From Siphlonurus alternatus (taxonomy: Eukaryota > Arthropoda > Insecta > Ephemeroptera > Siphlonuridae): a stretch of DNA of 64,000 bases. Positions 12,955-26,797 of the stretch are shown piece after piece. Made by a program: the position numbers and the translations under genes. The notes beneath the pieces are model-generated. The model was not told the DNA's origin and ran no database searches. It worked only from the letters and a program-made list of their open reading frames with translations. Position 1 is the stretch's first letter. Every line of letters begins with the position of its first letter. The DNA is taken from positions 25,340,816 to 25,404,815 of the forward strand of contig OX463779.1 in assembly GCA_949825025.1 (NCBI GenBank), given 5' to 3'.

Positions 12955-13160
12955 TTGACGAATCAACAGATCTCTGCTGAGGACCATATGACGTCATATC
13001 CGGTGTTTCCTGCACGTCCGGCGACGGTCGCCGCGGAGAGACGTGCAGAGCGCGAGTGGGAGAAGAAGTACGTGAGCCGCGCGCTTGGGATTAGCGGCGA
13101 CGTTTTAGCAGCACAGATCGATGCTAGCAAGCTCTCGAGTTGGGGAGGAAAACTTTTAAA
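12955..13160. promoter_or_regulatory. CpG-rich island with a CRE palindrome, candidate regulatory element
   Basis: This 200-bp island of high CpG density stands in AT-rich DNA. It contains a perfect CRE/ATF palindrome TGACGTCA at 12989-12996 and a nested hairpin around 13013-13047: an outer GCACGTC/GACGTGC pair enclosing GGCGAC-G-GTCGCC. A 69-codon frame runs across it and a 97-codon frame opposes it; neither resembles a known protein. It could be a promoter, an enhancer or an untranslated exon. The sequence alone does not distinguish these. Confidence 0.3.
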
Positions 13161-13507
13161 GTAAACACACAGTCTAAAGTTGACTCTTTCATTTTCAATT
13201 TGAACTCTTTCTACAAGACGACAAGTAAAAAAAAAAAAAAAAAAAAACATCTGCAAGGGTGGGTGAAAGTTTATTTACCAATATCACCCCACCACTGCTG
13301 GCTTCTTACTTGTTACCACGAGCAGCACTTTTTTTTTTTCTTTTCAAAAGATTTGAAATATTTTTTTGAATACTGTATATTATATAGAAGTTTTTTTCAA
13401 CGCAGGGCAAAGCTGTGGGAGCTTGGCAAGTGCACTCACACCCACCACAGTTTTATGCTTAGTGTGGGTGTAGCTGTATATATATACCTCTATATCATTG
13501 AATGAAT

Positions 13508-13509
<2 letters not shown>
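13161..13509. other. Low-complexity spacer with A and T runs
   Basis: This stretch holds an A run (about 13229-13247), a T run near 13330 and A/T-rich DNA up to the (GA)n tract. The short frames crossing it are mostly poly-lysine or poly-phenylalanine products of these runs. Nothing else is seen. Confidence 0.6.

Positions 13510-13598
<89 letters not shown>
13510..13598. repeat. (GA)n microsatellite
   Basis: This tract of about 89 bp reads AG on the plus strand, with one AAAG interruption near 13581. The serine-leucine frame on the opposite strand is a translation of the repeat, not a protein. Confidence 0.97.
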
Positions 13599-13860
13599 TA
13601 TAATATATACAGAAATGAGATAGTTGAAACACGTTGTTTTCATGCAGCTTACAGTAGCATATTCTCTACGTGCTAAAGAAAAAATACCAAGAATCAAACA
13701 AGACAATTTCATCAAAACAACAGGGCGAAAAAAAAATACACAAAAAAATAAAAGAAAGTTTGCTATAAAACAAAAGAAGAGAAAAATCCGTTTTATTGCA
13801 AAGCTTTGTCTTTTTTTTTCACAAGATTTTCTTTTTCTTGGTATAAGGGGTGCGGTAAGA
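13599..13860. other. A-rich spacer, nothing recognised
   Basis: This is A-rich DNA between the microsatellite and the next GC-richer island. An 80-codon frame here is lysine-rich low complexity and is not called. Confidence 0.5.
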
Positions 13861-14210
13861 TTTTAAATGAAGCTGCACCCTTGTTACGCGTGAGGGGACA
13901 GTGGTAAACAGGCAGTAGCAGCGACCGCAACCTTGCCCCCTCCGCAATCAACGATATTACACCACTCTGCCACGCGCCCCGACCTCAAGATGAGGTTTAC
14001 CGAGCCGCTAGACCTGACGTTTGCTCGTGTGTGTCCTTTCTGCCATGCGAGACCAAACGACACGTTGCTCGACAGCCACTGCTGCGTTTTCATCCCACTC
14101 AAACTATACAGTAGAAACAGGTCCATATATGACAGCATCAGTGCGAGCGAGTCCGTGGGGACTGAACAGCCAGCTCTGACAGCCCCAGAAAGAGTAAATG
14201 TCACTTAAAA
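13861..14210. other. GC-richer island of unknown function
   Basis: This is about 350 bp of balanced composition, open on both strands (91 codons on plus, 106 on minus). Neither product is recognised. The left part contains a tRNA-like promoter pattern on the minus strand (see the separate entry), so at least part of the island may be an old SINE rather than an exon. No convincing splice sites border either open frame. Confidence 0.4.
13915..13990 (-). repeat. tRNA-derived SINE-like segment (A box, degenerate B box)
   Basis: On the minus strand GTGGCAGAGTGG (13962-13973) fits the RNA polymerase III A box TRGCNNAGYGG. About 30 bases further on, GGTTGCGGTCGC (13921-13932) is a weak B box in a context like the AAGGTTGCGGGTTCGA of many arthropod tRNA-derived SINEs. 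No cloverleaf can be folded with confidence and no poly-A tail is visible, so a functional tRNA is unlikely. A chance A-box match remains possible. Confidence 0.35.
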
Positions 14211-14734
14211 GCTCTAACTGATGTCACTCGTTCACCAAGTCATTAATTAATTGCTTCATTAATTATTCATAAAGAAGACAGATGTTCAGTTTTTGCAACA
14301 AGTAGATGATGAAGGAGAGATAGGAAGAAGAAGCAAATGGATCGATGCCCGACATCTGTGCTGGATGCTGTTTGCCCCAAGACACGGCTAACAAGATGTC
14401 GTAGTAGCAAAACCTTCCAAGTTACAAACACACGGCAGCCGGTACATCGTCTTGTCCTAGTCTCTAACAACATTGCTGCTTGGTAACGTACAAATCTTTA
14501 GATATATATATATATGATGGACCTATACGTAGCTTGTTCGTTTCAGTTTTTGTCTCTCTTTTTCTCTAGATTATAGTATCTGCTGCAGCTAACATCCTCG
14601 TTCGGCGAATAGAAGAAAACAAAACCATTATCCCTGAGAGCCTTAAGCTCCTTACTGCCGGTGCTACATGGCTTCTTCTTGCGCTGATTTGCCGACGGCT
14701 GCCCGCGGACTCTCGATGTGCGTGCACAAAGCTG

Positions 14735-14815
14735 GCTCTCTTTCTCTGGATTTTCCGTCTCTACAATCCTGACCCAAACAGATTTCTTTCTTCAACCTTT
14801 GGAAATATTATATAG
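14735..14815 (+). repeat. Dispersed repeat, copy B (about 80 bp)
   Basis: This matches 11495-11580 in the same orientation. Shared words include TTTCTCTG, TTTCCGTCTCTA, CTGACCC, AACAG, and CTTTGGAAATATTA at the right. The copies differ by substitutions and a small indel in the middle, so they are old. Confidence 0.6.
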
Positions 14816-16771
14816 ATATATATCTAGAGAAGGATGGCGATTTAAGAACAAAATGAAAACAATTCCTCGATTTTTTTTAAAAGTAGAACAGAAACATATA
14901 GATAAAAAATCGTGAAGTCTTTTATAAACTTATAGATTTTTATAAAGGCACCTAATTTTTAAATTTTCTAAATAAAATAAACAACAGATATTAAAATTAT
15001 TAAAAATCCTTTTTTTTTTTTTTTTTTTTTTTTTGTTTAAGGGTTTTTTAATAAAAAATTAAGCAGCAAAATCTTGTTTACTTTTACTGAAAAGTTTTAC
15101 GATAAAATCAAAATAAATTAACGCTCTAGAGTTATTAATGCATTAACAACATTCAATTTTCCTGGGAAATATCGTCTTATGAAATGCCACTAATATCCTC
15201 CAGTATTTTTTTTCTTTTATTTATGATTTGCATCTAAAATAATTATTCTTCTAGCATTTTTAAAAATTCTCTGTATTTTGGAAATAAACAAATATTAGGA
15301 GTTTATTAAACGCATGCCATCCTTAATTAACCTAACGCGTCATGAAGTAAACTTTCGAAAACTTTAAAACAATAGTTTCTTATTTAAACTCATCTCAATT
15401 GTTGTATTTTGTTAATGTAAAATCCAATATGTTTAAGAGAGAATAAAATTACCTTTTTAACGAATAATTTATTGCGGATATCATTCAGACTGTCCAGCAT
15501 TACTGATATATACTTTCAATATGGATTACAATAAAGTTATAATAAAAAACATATTGGGAGCATTTTATACATTCAACCCATCACCCCCTTTTAAGTCTGA
15601 GAATTCACAAGCTGACCCCTCCCCCCGAAAAATTTCCCTTGCCTTCAAATACAACGTTTTTTTTTCTACTTCGACTGAAAAGTTTAGTAAAATACAATTA
15701 AGATCGATAAGACTGGGACATTTGAGTGTGTCATGTGTGTGTTAAAGTGAGCAACATCATTTTTTGGCTTTCCTGACAAAACCGCTGGAGTTCAGGTGAG
15801 TTGAATTCATCTCCATTTTCTTTGAGTCCAATCTTAATAGATAGCGTTACCTATAAGTAGAGCAAGTAAACTATTGGCTCTCATGCATGCCAATTAAATT
15901 AACTCAGTATTATTGACCAAAACTGTACCTTCTTGAGGTCTTCAGCTATACAACAATTATAATTACTGGTAATAAATTGTACGTTAACGTCAGTATTTAA
16001 AACAGAGTAACGCATAGCAACACGTTGCTCTTCACTCAAGTAAGTGGCGTGTTTTCATGTGTCTTCCATGGATTTACAAAATATAATATAAACAGTACAA
16101 AAAATTATTATTCTTTTTACTTTAAAAAAAAATCAAGTTGAAATTACAACTAATACTACACTGTATTTTGTTTAACAACATAAATAAAATATATATATAT
16201 TTGCCTTTAGCGGATCAAAGCTGCAAAAAACTAATATTTACCTGGCGTTACATATGTATTATTTTGGCTGCGTTAATCCCCAGAGAAAATTTCTGTTTTA
16301 ACATGTAAGGTAAAAAAAAAAAGAGAAAGTTAAAAACTTAAAACATGAAAGTTTTTTTTATGAATTAAAATATTTTGGTAAAAAGAAAAGGAAAGCTTTG
16401 TCAGCACAAATTGTTTTCTTTCATCAAAATCGTAATTAAAAGTGAGAAGAGGAAAAAAAAATAAAATGAGGAGTTGGGAAGGGAGGGGGGACACATGATC
16501 GTTGTTGTCAAAATCTTCGTGCCAACATTAAACCAAATTTTTGAATAATTTTACAAATTCAAGTCATATAACTTTTATACTATAAATAAAATATTATTTA
16601 ATATTATTATATGTTTATAAATTTAACAGTTAAATATTACCAAAAATTTCTTTTGTTAAATGACAGCTATTATAATAATCATATACATTTTTTTATTACC
16701 AGTTAATACAATATACAAAGATATTATTTATAGCTAGAGGCGTTGTACATAAATAAGGGATTATAGAGCGG

Positions 16772-16861
16772 CAGTATAGGCCGTCATACTGAAGACAGGT
16801 CGTGCCCGCAGCTGTTACTAACACTCGGCGCCGTCAGGCAGGTTTCACCAAGGGCCTATAC
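16772..16861. repeat. Small inverted repeat in a GC-richer patch
   Basis: AGTATAGGCC near 16772 and its exact inverse GGCCTATACT near 16852 enclose about 70 bp of more complex DNA. It may be the end pair of a tiny miniature element or chance. No target duplication is clear. Confidence 0.3.
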
Positions 16862-17083
16862 TTGTCTACAACATAGTGACGTAAACCCCTTTTTGCTTTA
16901 AATTGTTAGTCGTATATAAGGTAGTAGTATAAATATATTGAAGAAGATGAGGATGAAAATTTTCAAACGAAGAGATCTATTGATGTTTAATGCAGTGTGC
17001 GATATGAGACCGCTGTTATGCATTGAGAAGCTCTAATCCTGTCCTCCTCACCTTGGTGTGTTCCTTTGTGACGAGAATACCAT

Positions 17084-17239
<156 letters not shown>

Positions 17240-20200
17240 ATCAAAGCCTGGATGGCTGGCTGGCTCAACGTAATCCTAATTCCCGTTGCTGCGAGCGCTC
17301 TTTGTTCGTCCAGTAAAGCTGGCTGGGTCCTCCTCTCCTCCTTCACTGCGGCACCACCCAAACCAGTATAGTGAAAGTGTTGGATAGATTTTGTAGCCAC
17401 TGAAATATCGTTTCAATGAATTGAGCCATAAACTCTAAATTTCTCCTCTTTTTTTGCTTTAGTTTTTTCTATAATATTATAGAACGTATTGTTTTATATA
17501 AAAATATTATATATATATAATACAGTATAAAGTTACTGTAACTTAGTAACATGCGCAATTAAGTTTTCTGTATGAAATTATGATTTCTTTTATTTTATAA
17601 AGTTTACACATCAGAATATTAAATAATGCAAAGCAGAACCTATACTTTATTTTATAAGTATTTTCACAAAAACATGTAGCAATTATTAATTAGATCGTGT
17701 ATATAGAAAAAGCTGCAAAACAGGAAAAAATTATTTGTTGATGTAGTGCTCCTTTTTAAACTGCAAAAAATATGATTTATGTAATAATTTCAATAAATAA
17801 AGAACATCTAAGCTTATACCAGCAGCAGCAAGTGGATATTATTATTTTTATATTGTTTTTTTATTATGTAGCAATATGATTTTGTTTTATTATTAATTAT
17901 TTGTACTAGTTTAAAATAAAGTTATTATACTGTGTATAAAAACAAGTTACTGAACAAATGTTTGAACGTTGTTATAATTCAAACTACATGTTGCAATGTA
18001 TATAACATAATAACTTAATCATACCATGTATAAATATAATTTTTTTATAACATACGATCACTGTGTGAAGTTTATTCGTAATATTTTTCTAATAATGTGG
18101 CATGCTTTGTATGGGTTTATTTACAGCTGAGTAAATTGATTGATTTATTCAATGGCATGAATATTAACTTTTATCACGTGTTAATTTTTTTTTAGTGGTT
18201 AACAGAAATTAAAAAGTGTTAAATCTAATGATTTTATGAAATGGCTACACAATTACTAATGCAATGCTGCAGAGATGCCACTTTAGTTATAATTATGAAT
18301 TTTGTTGCTGATTTCTAATTACACGAATCTCAATGTTTAAGAAGATTGTTTTGGTATATTATTGAAAGAGTTATTATAATTTTAATTATTTTTATTAATA
18401 TATTTTTTTTAAGTTAATAAATTTTATATATTATGCTGCAAAGGAAAGTTAACTTCAATATTGTCCGAGTTAAAAAGAAGAAAAAAATGAAAATTGTTTA
18501 AAATCTTTCAGGATATAAAATTACTATGTTATTTAAAGAAAATATGTATATTAACAATAAAATTAGCTTTATAGCTGTCCTCTATTTAAACAAAAAACTA
18601 CAAAATGACATTATTTGTCATAATGTGTTTGTTTTATTATTCTACTGTACACCCATGTAATGTTATACGTACATCAGTAAAAAGTTATAGGTCGTTGCTT
18701 ATTGGACATAGTAGAAGGGTCAACTTGAATTTTTTTTTAACATACATGTAGTCGAGGTGACGAACGAAGAGACCATGTAGATCTTCAAGAGGGCTTCTGC
18801 TGCCTTTTCTCTGCTAAAGTAGCGTAACGTTCCGGACGGCCGCGTTCTGTATGCGAAGCATGCGACGCGCCCACTTGGTTCGCCGCTCCTCTGCTGCCAC
18901 TTTAGTCTCTCTCTCTCTCTCGGGCACACTCCCGGGACAGTCCCTGCCCAAGACCGAGTCGGCGAGAGCACCAAGTTATTAGCAAGCATATCCCCAGGGT
19001 CAACAAAATACTATGTCCAAAGCATTGAAGTCTATAGTAAATTGTAAAGTCTTTCAACACCTTTCTTAGTATATTAACCTATATGTGTTCTTCATGAATT
19101 GTTATAAGCTATATAACCAAGTGGACGGTAAACTAGGTTTTTTGAGAGAGTATAAATGATGTTGTGAGTCAAAATGCTCTCAGAAGAATACGTGCATGTA
19201 TATTATGTTTTGATACCTTAATATAAAAGGTTTTGTTTAGGAAAAAAAAATGGTACACCAACGCTTTTGTGTGTGTATTACATATAATATACAAAAGTAG
19301 TGAAGTGTTGCTGACTATCAACGTACTGTGTGGTGTTTTTTTACAGTACACTTAACATCAGCAGAAATTCTGTTTCTACAGTATTGTATGGTAGCATATA
19401 ATGTTGACAATTATTAACTCTTGAATTGTTTTTATCATGCAGTGAAAGATTATCCACACATACAAGTGCTTAAAATCGATGATGAACTTTGATATATCGA
19501 TTAATATTACAATTTTTTTTGTAGAATGAAGTGAAAAGAAAGATGATACCCTGTCTCTGATATTTGATTACAATAGAGAAGCAAAATTTCCAATCACAAG
19601 AGGAACTTAATACATGACACTGAAAATCCCAATAATTAATTAACCCTTTTTTTAATTAATTTAAAATATTCTTTTTGTGTACATAATATTGAACGTAACA
19701 TTTTTGCATTAATTTTAATGTTGTTTTATTATTATTATATACATAAATCTCTTTTTTTTTTATAATAATATTTAAAAAAACAAAAAAGACACATATTATA
19801 AAACATATCCAAAACATTTAGTGACTGTATATATTATTTGCACAATGTCTTGTTTTGATAACGTCTAACGAATGTAAGATATGTCACTAAATATTGTTAT
19901 CAGTCTAAATTTTCATGTCACACTGCAATGCATGACGTCCAGAGATGGTCCTGTCTAGCAACTTTTAATGAAGTTGTATTATCAATTTTATTGTTAATGA
20001 AACCTCATTAAGGTAAAAATACCAAATTTTTACTCAATTTTTATAGTATTTAAAACAAAATTTAGATTGATAGTGTAAAAAATCACAAATTCATTAATTA
20101 ATTGAGAGTCTTTACACAATACATGTAAATTTTAAAAATATAAAGCAGTTTAAGATTAATTGAAATTACCGTATACAAAAAATGTTATTTCGATGTAATT

Positions 20201-20625
20201 AGAAGGATTAAACAGTGTGTTTATCTCTATTTCCATTGTAAATCTTTTAGACCTATAAATTATAAACCAATGAGTAAGTTATATATACGTGCATCATACT
20301 GACGAAAATGCCATAACATAATTATATGACATTTTAATAATTAATTCTCTACAGTTCTACACTGTTCATCATTATGCCATGTTTTATATTAATATCTTAT
20401 AAATTTTTAAACCTGCTCATTGAAAAAATAAATGCAGAGTTTTTTTATAATATAATATATATTTATAAATTGTGAAATCTATGACCTATTTTAGAGTAAT
20501 CTAAAGCAAACGATCGTATGATGGCAAACACGACACTTGAGATAATAGCAATTTTTCTTCCATCTAAAGCAATACATACAAAGCAGTGTAAATTAAAATT
20601 TTTCAATATTGTTCCCATACAATAC
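17240..20625. other. AT-rich non-coding DNA with one GC-richer island (about 18.76-18.98 kb)
   Basis: Directly right of the microsatellite lies a more complex patch (about 17.24-17.40 kb), then about 1.3 kb of A/T. The island at 18.76-18.98 kb contains GGACGGCCGCG, GCGAAGCATGCGACGCGCCC, a short (CT)n and CCCGGGACAG. Its 89-codon minus-strand frame is not recognised. The remainder to 20.62 kb is low-complexity. Confidence 0.55.
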
Positions 20626-20785
20626 TAAAGCCGGTATTACACGATACAATTTTTCTAACTGTTGAATACAATTTTTCCTTTCAAGAAAATTTGAACTCCA
20701 TTTGTTTGTATGGAGATGAAATTTTCTTGTAAGGAAAAATTGTATTCAATAGTTAGAAAAATTGTATCGTGTAATACTGGCTTTA
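20626..20785. mobile_element. Hairpin MITE, copy 1 of a two-copy family
   Basis: This is a near-complete palindrome of about 160 bp with ends TAAAGCCGGTATTACACGAT and the inverse of TAAAGCCAGTATTACACGAT, enclosing arms of about 65 bp. It matches 33086-33233 in the opposite orientation. It encodes nothing, so any movement would need a transposase supplied elsewhere. The ends do not identify a superfamily: a TTAA-like or TAA target is possible. Confidence 0.75.
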
Positions 20786-21158
20786 AACAATGTTATATAA
20801 ATGAAGACTTGCTTTCATTTTAACAGTATGTATCTAGCACCTCTATATCTCTCACAAGAAAGCTTACTATAGTGCAACCTAATCATTATGGAAGCTCAAT
20901 GCTCAAATTTTGTATTACAAGTAAATATATACAAAAAGTTACACATTGACGTTACAGAGACAAGGGTTGAAAGAAGAAATTGCAGTAGTATAGCAGCAGT
21001 TGCTTTTGCCTGCGCCAAGCGTTGCCCCTAGCGACCAACCGACTCTATGTTTTTCTTGCCAACTTGCCGCTTCACTGACATTTTAATATGCAACTTATAC
21101 ACCAACCCCTTGCAGGCATCGCCAAGCTCTTCACAAACTTTTCTTCAATTTATTCCTG

Positions 21159-22586
<1,428 letters not shown>

Positions 22587-23139
22587 AAACCGCACTTGTT
22601 TCAATGAAAAACAATGAATTTTCTTTCGGTGCGTTTTGACATAGTTTATGGAGTTGTGGTGACCTAAAATTTTGTGTGTAAAAGTTAAACAAGTTATACT
22701 TTTGCATCTCCTATTAAAATTGCAAATCTGCACCTCTTTGTTCGTTGGAGCTGAAAGTCTAGTAAATTAGGCAAGGATAAACCGCACTTGTTTCAATATA
22801 GTTATTGTTAAAGCAAGTGCGCCTTTCCCATTCACACCACTTTGCCTCTGGCTCGTCATTGTTTCATAAAAATCTAACCATACTGTTGCAAACAACGTGT
22901 TCAGGATCATACTTATCGATTTTAATTTTACAGAAAACGTGTATATTGTAAATATCAGGATCCAATTTTATCCTTGCCTAATTTACTAGACTTTCAGCTC
23001 CAACGAACAAAGAGGTGCAGATTTGCAATTTTAATAGGAGATGCAAAAGTATAACTTGTTTAACTTTTACACACAAAATTTTAGGTCACCACAACTCCAT
23101 AAACTATGTTAAAACGCACCGAAAGAAAATTCATTGTTT
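22587..23139. mobile_element. Near-perfect long inverted repeat (foldback structure), arms 171 bp
   Basis: The left arm 22609-22779 and right arm 22969-23139 are inverse copies with only about one mismatch seen by eye, separated by a spacer of about 190 bp. The left arm alone is bracketed by a 19-bp direct repeat AAACCGCACTTGTTTCAAT at 22587-22605 and 22779-22797. The second copy of that repeat also pairs loosely with AAAGCAAGTGCGCC further right. The very high arm identity points to a recent origin, either as a foldback-type transposon or by template switching during replication. No coding capacity is seen. Confidence 0.8.
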
Positions 23140-25630
23140 CGTAATTTATTAAAAATGAAATTTAGTATCTTAATTGTAATTCAAATTATCAATTATGTAT
23201 CTTAATAACACATTATAAATGAAGAATAACAGAGGAATGCTAGTGAAACAATATATCGAGAACTTTATAATTTCCATGCGGTTTGAAAATTTGTGTATCG
23301 TTCATATTTAATAAATTTAATTCGAATTTTGAATAAATGATAAACAAATTATTATTAAATTACTAATTTGTATCAAATTTGTTGTTATATGAAATGTTTT
23401 TGCACACAATATATATTTAAAATTGAACTATGTACATTATAAAATTTCAATAAGGTTTAGTAAATAAATAAAAACATTCTTTTGTATTCCGTTTGCATAC
23501 ATGGCTAGTCGATATTCGTTCATTATTCAGCTTTATACTGTACATATATTAGTCTAATTTACACGCGCACAAAACGTCAACAATGTATGTCGGTTGCATC
23601 AATAATGATAATCCGTCTGCAATCTACTTACAGGCTTTAGTCCAACTATGTTAAAATCGAAAGTATAATTACAGATTTTTCAGATGTTGGCTGATTTTAT
23701 TTTTAATTTATTTCAGTCTTTCTTCTCTCTTTGTTTGAAATTACCTGTCTATGAATCGCGATGTAAAGTATTGAAATTGTATGATTTTATATGTAAAACT
23801 GATAAAAAAGTTCATTACAAAAATTAATTAATTAATTACATACTGAATTATATTTCATAATTATTATTTTTTTTTTCACTATACAAGTTTTATGTTTAGA
23901 ATATTGTATTATATAATACATATATATTTACAATTATTATAATAATTAAAATAATTTAAATTATATGGCTATATATAATTATAAAAAATAGATTAGATAA
24001 CAAATGTAGCAAGTTCAAGTGACCTCAACGTTAAATAAAGTATAATATTTTAAAACTAAAAACCACGCACTGATTGTGAGAAAAAGCTATAATATTTATA
24101 AGAGCAATCTTTACTTTAGTTATACATGGATTTTCTCAGGACCTAAAGTGAAAATATTAGTAAAGGTATTGCAACCATTCTCCTTATCAAAATAGCATAA
24201 ATATACTCAGTTTATTTCTTTCCCAACACTTCTTCATGTAGCTGCACGTGGTATAATAATAATTATTCTTCAGAAAGAGAAGTTAGACTGGCATCTCCTC
24301 CTGCCCGGGCTACAACAACTACGACAATTTTAATCCCCCCCCCTCCTCCATCGACCGCAATGTTACCCGCTTGTTGCACACACAGCAGAAATGTAATTGT
24401 CGCGAAGTGCTCATTACATTTTAGCTAGATCGCAGCAGCCATGCCATTTTGTTGAAACCACGTTGTAAGCTTTCAAGAACTTCAATTTGAAAACAACAGA
24501 CTATAGAAATATAGAGTATTATTAAAATTGCCTTGCAATAAAGTTATCATTGAAATCTATAAAAAATACATTAAATATAATTATTTTAAAATTACAATAA
24601 TTAAATACGAGACTGTGATTAAAAGTTAGTTTTTTTTTTTCGTTACATCAATTATATTAAATATATTTTATGGAATAACTGCGATATATAAAAAAAATAC
24701 TATATTCTAAATGAAAAAACAGAAATATTAATATTATTTTCTTTTTTTTATTAAATATACCGAAATAAACATGTCAATACGTTTTCCCCATTTAATGTAT
24801 TTCACTCATCTATAATTAGAAGCGAGATATGAAGCGTCTGTGCATCAATCTGTCATGTGAGAGGTAATCGGATTACACCTCGACACCCTTGATCAATAAT
24901 GAGAGGGGTGGAGGTCATATTTGTCCACCCTCAAATTTAAGCATGTCATTTAGTATGTACATATCGTGTATAACGAAACACCAATTTATTTCATATCACA
25001 GAAGGAGTTCGTGACCCGTTTGAAGCGAGTGATTCTTGATCCCGTTGACGCTTCTGGTGTTTGCATTCAATTAGGTGAGAGGAGGCGACGTTCTAAAATA
25101 CACACGTCACTGTATAAGTCTCCCCTTCTCGCCTACGTGTTGGTGAGAATATTTTTATATCACACAGCCTGTTAGGATTAATTTAACAATTCATTAATTC
25201 ATGGGATTTAAAATCACTTTATTGTGTTGTGTTAATAAAAAAAAAAAATACATTAATATATGAACATCGCTGCTCTCTCTCTCTCTCTTTATATATAATA
25301 TACTTTTACAATAATACATTAAAATTAAATTATATGTATTTTAATTTAATTATGTCTAATTATATTTACCAGTGACGTCCCTACATTTGAATATAATGTT
25401 TATAATGTAAATTTCATGATACTTTTAATTGACAGTTCACGTACAATGGACAGGAAATATTTCACCTGCATGCATTAAAATATTTTAATATGATACCTGA
25501 TGTTCAACATACATTTAATATAATAGTAGGTGTGAACCATGATATTTAAATTGCAAGGTTGTAATGTATGGACAGAAGTTTGTTATTATTCATTAGTTTT
25601 GAAATCAGTAATATAAAATGTAAAATCTGG
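23140..25630. other. AT-rich non-coding DNA with a GC-richer patch and one exon-like segment
   Basis: Most is A/T-rich. A patch at about 24.28-24.45 kb has a C run. Bases 25002-25074 look exon-like and are listed separately. A short CT tract lies near 25.27 kb. No complete gene is seen. Confidence 0.5.
25002..25074 (+). other. Possible 73-bp internal exon (weak)
   Basis: A balanced-composition segment follows a T-rich stretch ending in ATATCACAG and is followed by AG|GTGAGA, a good insect donor. It is open in one frame, with the residues FVTRLKRVILDPVDASG. The product is not recognised. Splice-like signals occur often by chance in AT-rich DNA, so this may be coincidence. Confidence 0.2.
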
Positions 25631-26740
25631 ACATTTTTATTTAAAGGTTTCCTGAACTTGAAAATTCATATGCAAATATGGTCCTCACAAGAGTCAGGAT
25701 GCAAGTTTTAGTTGCTTAGGTCGCACCGTTGTCTAGATATGAGCGAAAGAATGCCACGCGGCTAGTAGCGATAACGTCACATCGCTTAAGGTCGAAGCGA
25801 TCTTTTACATGCAAGCGTACGGCCGCGCGGCGGCCGCGACCACGTTTTCTCGTACTCGTGGTCGCATAGCGCGAGTTAGGAGTGACGTATCAACAAAAAT
25901 CAAAAAGGAAATGAATGACAACATCCTAATGTACATTGATCTCAATTTTCGAACATTTATGTTGGTAAAAAAATAGATATCGCAATTCACAAATTAATAT
26001 TTTTATTTTTTATTCACAATGAAATATACAGAAACGAACAGTTTCATTCTTTGCATGATTTTTTTTGTTTGTTTTTGCTTCACATAATATTACATACGTA
26101 AAGTAAATGATGTTGTAAATTGATAATTGCAATAAAATATTACAATCTCATTATTTAGTAACATTAATAAAAATACTCCATATATTTTATAATAATTATT
26201 TGAATTATATTTTCTTCTTCTTTTCTTATATTATAAATAAGCAAAATTACATGGTGCGATAACAATATAATTTTAATATTACTACATGATTATGTTTATA
26301 CCTTATACAGATATAGGTCTCGTAAATTCGTATTATATCACTGTGAAAAAATCATTTCAAACTATTTATATAAGCATGCAGTGCTCAAAATAATGTGAGT
26401 TATATATATTATGGTCCATATGATCGAGGCGCCTCGCGCGATCGAAAGCCTGCATGCAGGATGGATCATACGAGTTGCATTTCTTACAATTAAAATACTG
26501 TATTAATTTAAATTAACTAATTTTCTTTAGTCCAAAATTAATTATGCTGCTGCACTATGTAGATTAATTATATTTTCTATATTATATCGAACACTGCGTA
26601 GCTTTTTCCTACCAAAGATTTATGGCAATTAAATAAATGATTAATTCTTGCTCGTTTCAACATGCCTTAAAAATATAAAACAGGCATCAAGAACAGTGTT
26701 GGACAGTGCGGTGACCAGTTCTCGCCAGATCACTGATGTC
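25631..26740 (+). repeat. Left arm of the composite foldback element
   Basis: This arm pairs with 29798-30761 read in reverse. Matching landmarks are TTCCTGAACTTGAAAATTCA, the CpG-rich block at about 25.81-25.88 kb, CAGATATAGGTCTCG, GATCGAGGCGCCTC and GACCAGTTCTCGCCAG. A segment at about 26.17-26.30 kb has no counterpart in the right arm, so one arm has gained or lost about 140 bp. The outermost bases (25631-25642) align only with a gap of about 18 bp, so the true end is uncertain. Confidence 0.8.
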
Positions 26741-26797
26741 CAGCAAAATTGTGCGTGGTTGTTATTTGGATGGGTGACCGTTTTCAGCAACGTCTCA
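26717..26797 (+). repeat. 5S-rRNA-like segment, forward (5S pseudogene or SINE3-type piece)
   Basis: The segment reads like the second half of eukaryotic 5S rRNA: TTCTCGCCAGATCACTGATG, AGCA, GCGTGGTTGTTATTTGGATG, then GGTGACCG. In metazoan 5S the corresponding words are TCTCGTCCGATCACCGAA, AAGCA, GCGCGGTTAGTACTTGGATG and GGTGACCG. The 5' half of 5S, with the start of the internal promoter, is missing. It lies at the inner end of the left arm. A SINE3-like or 5S-derived repeat is more likely than a decayed 5S gene, because an inverted second copy lies nearby. Confidence 0.6.
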
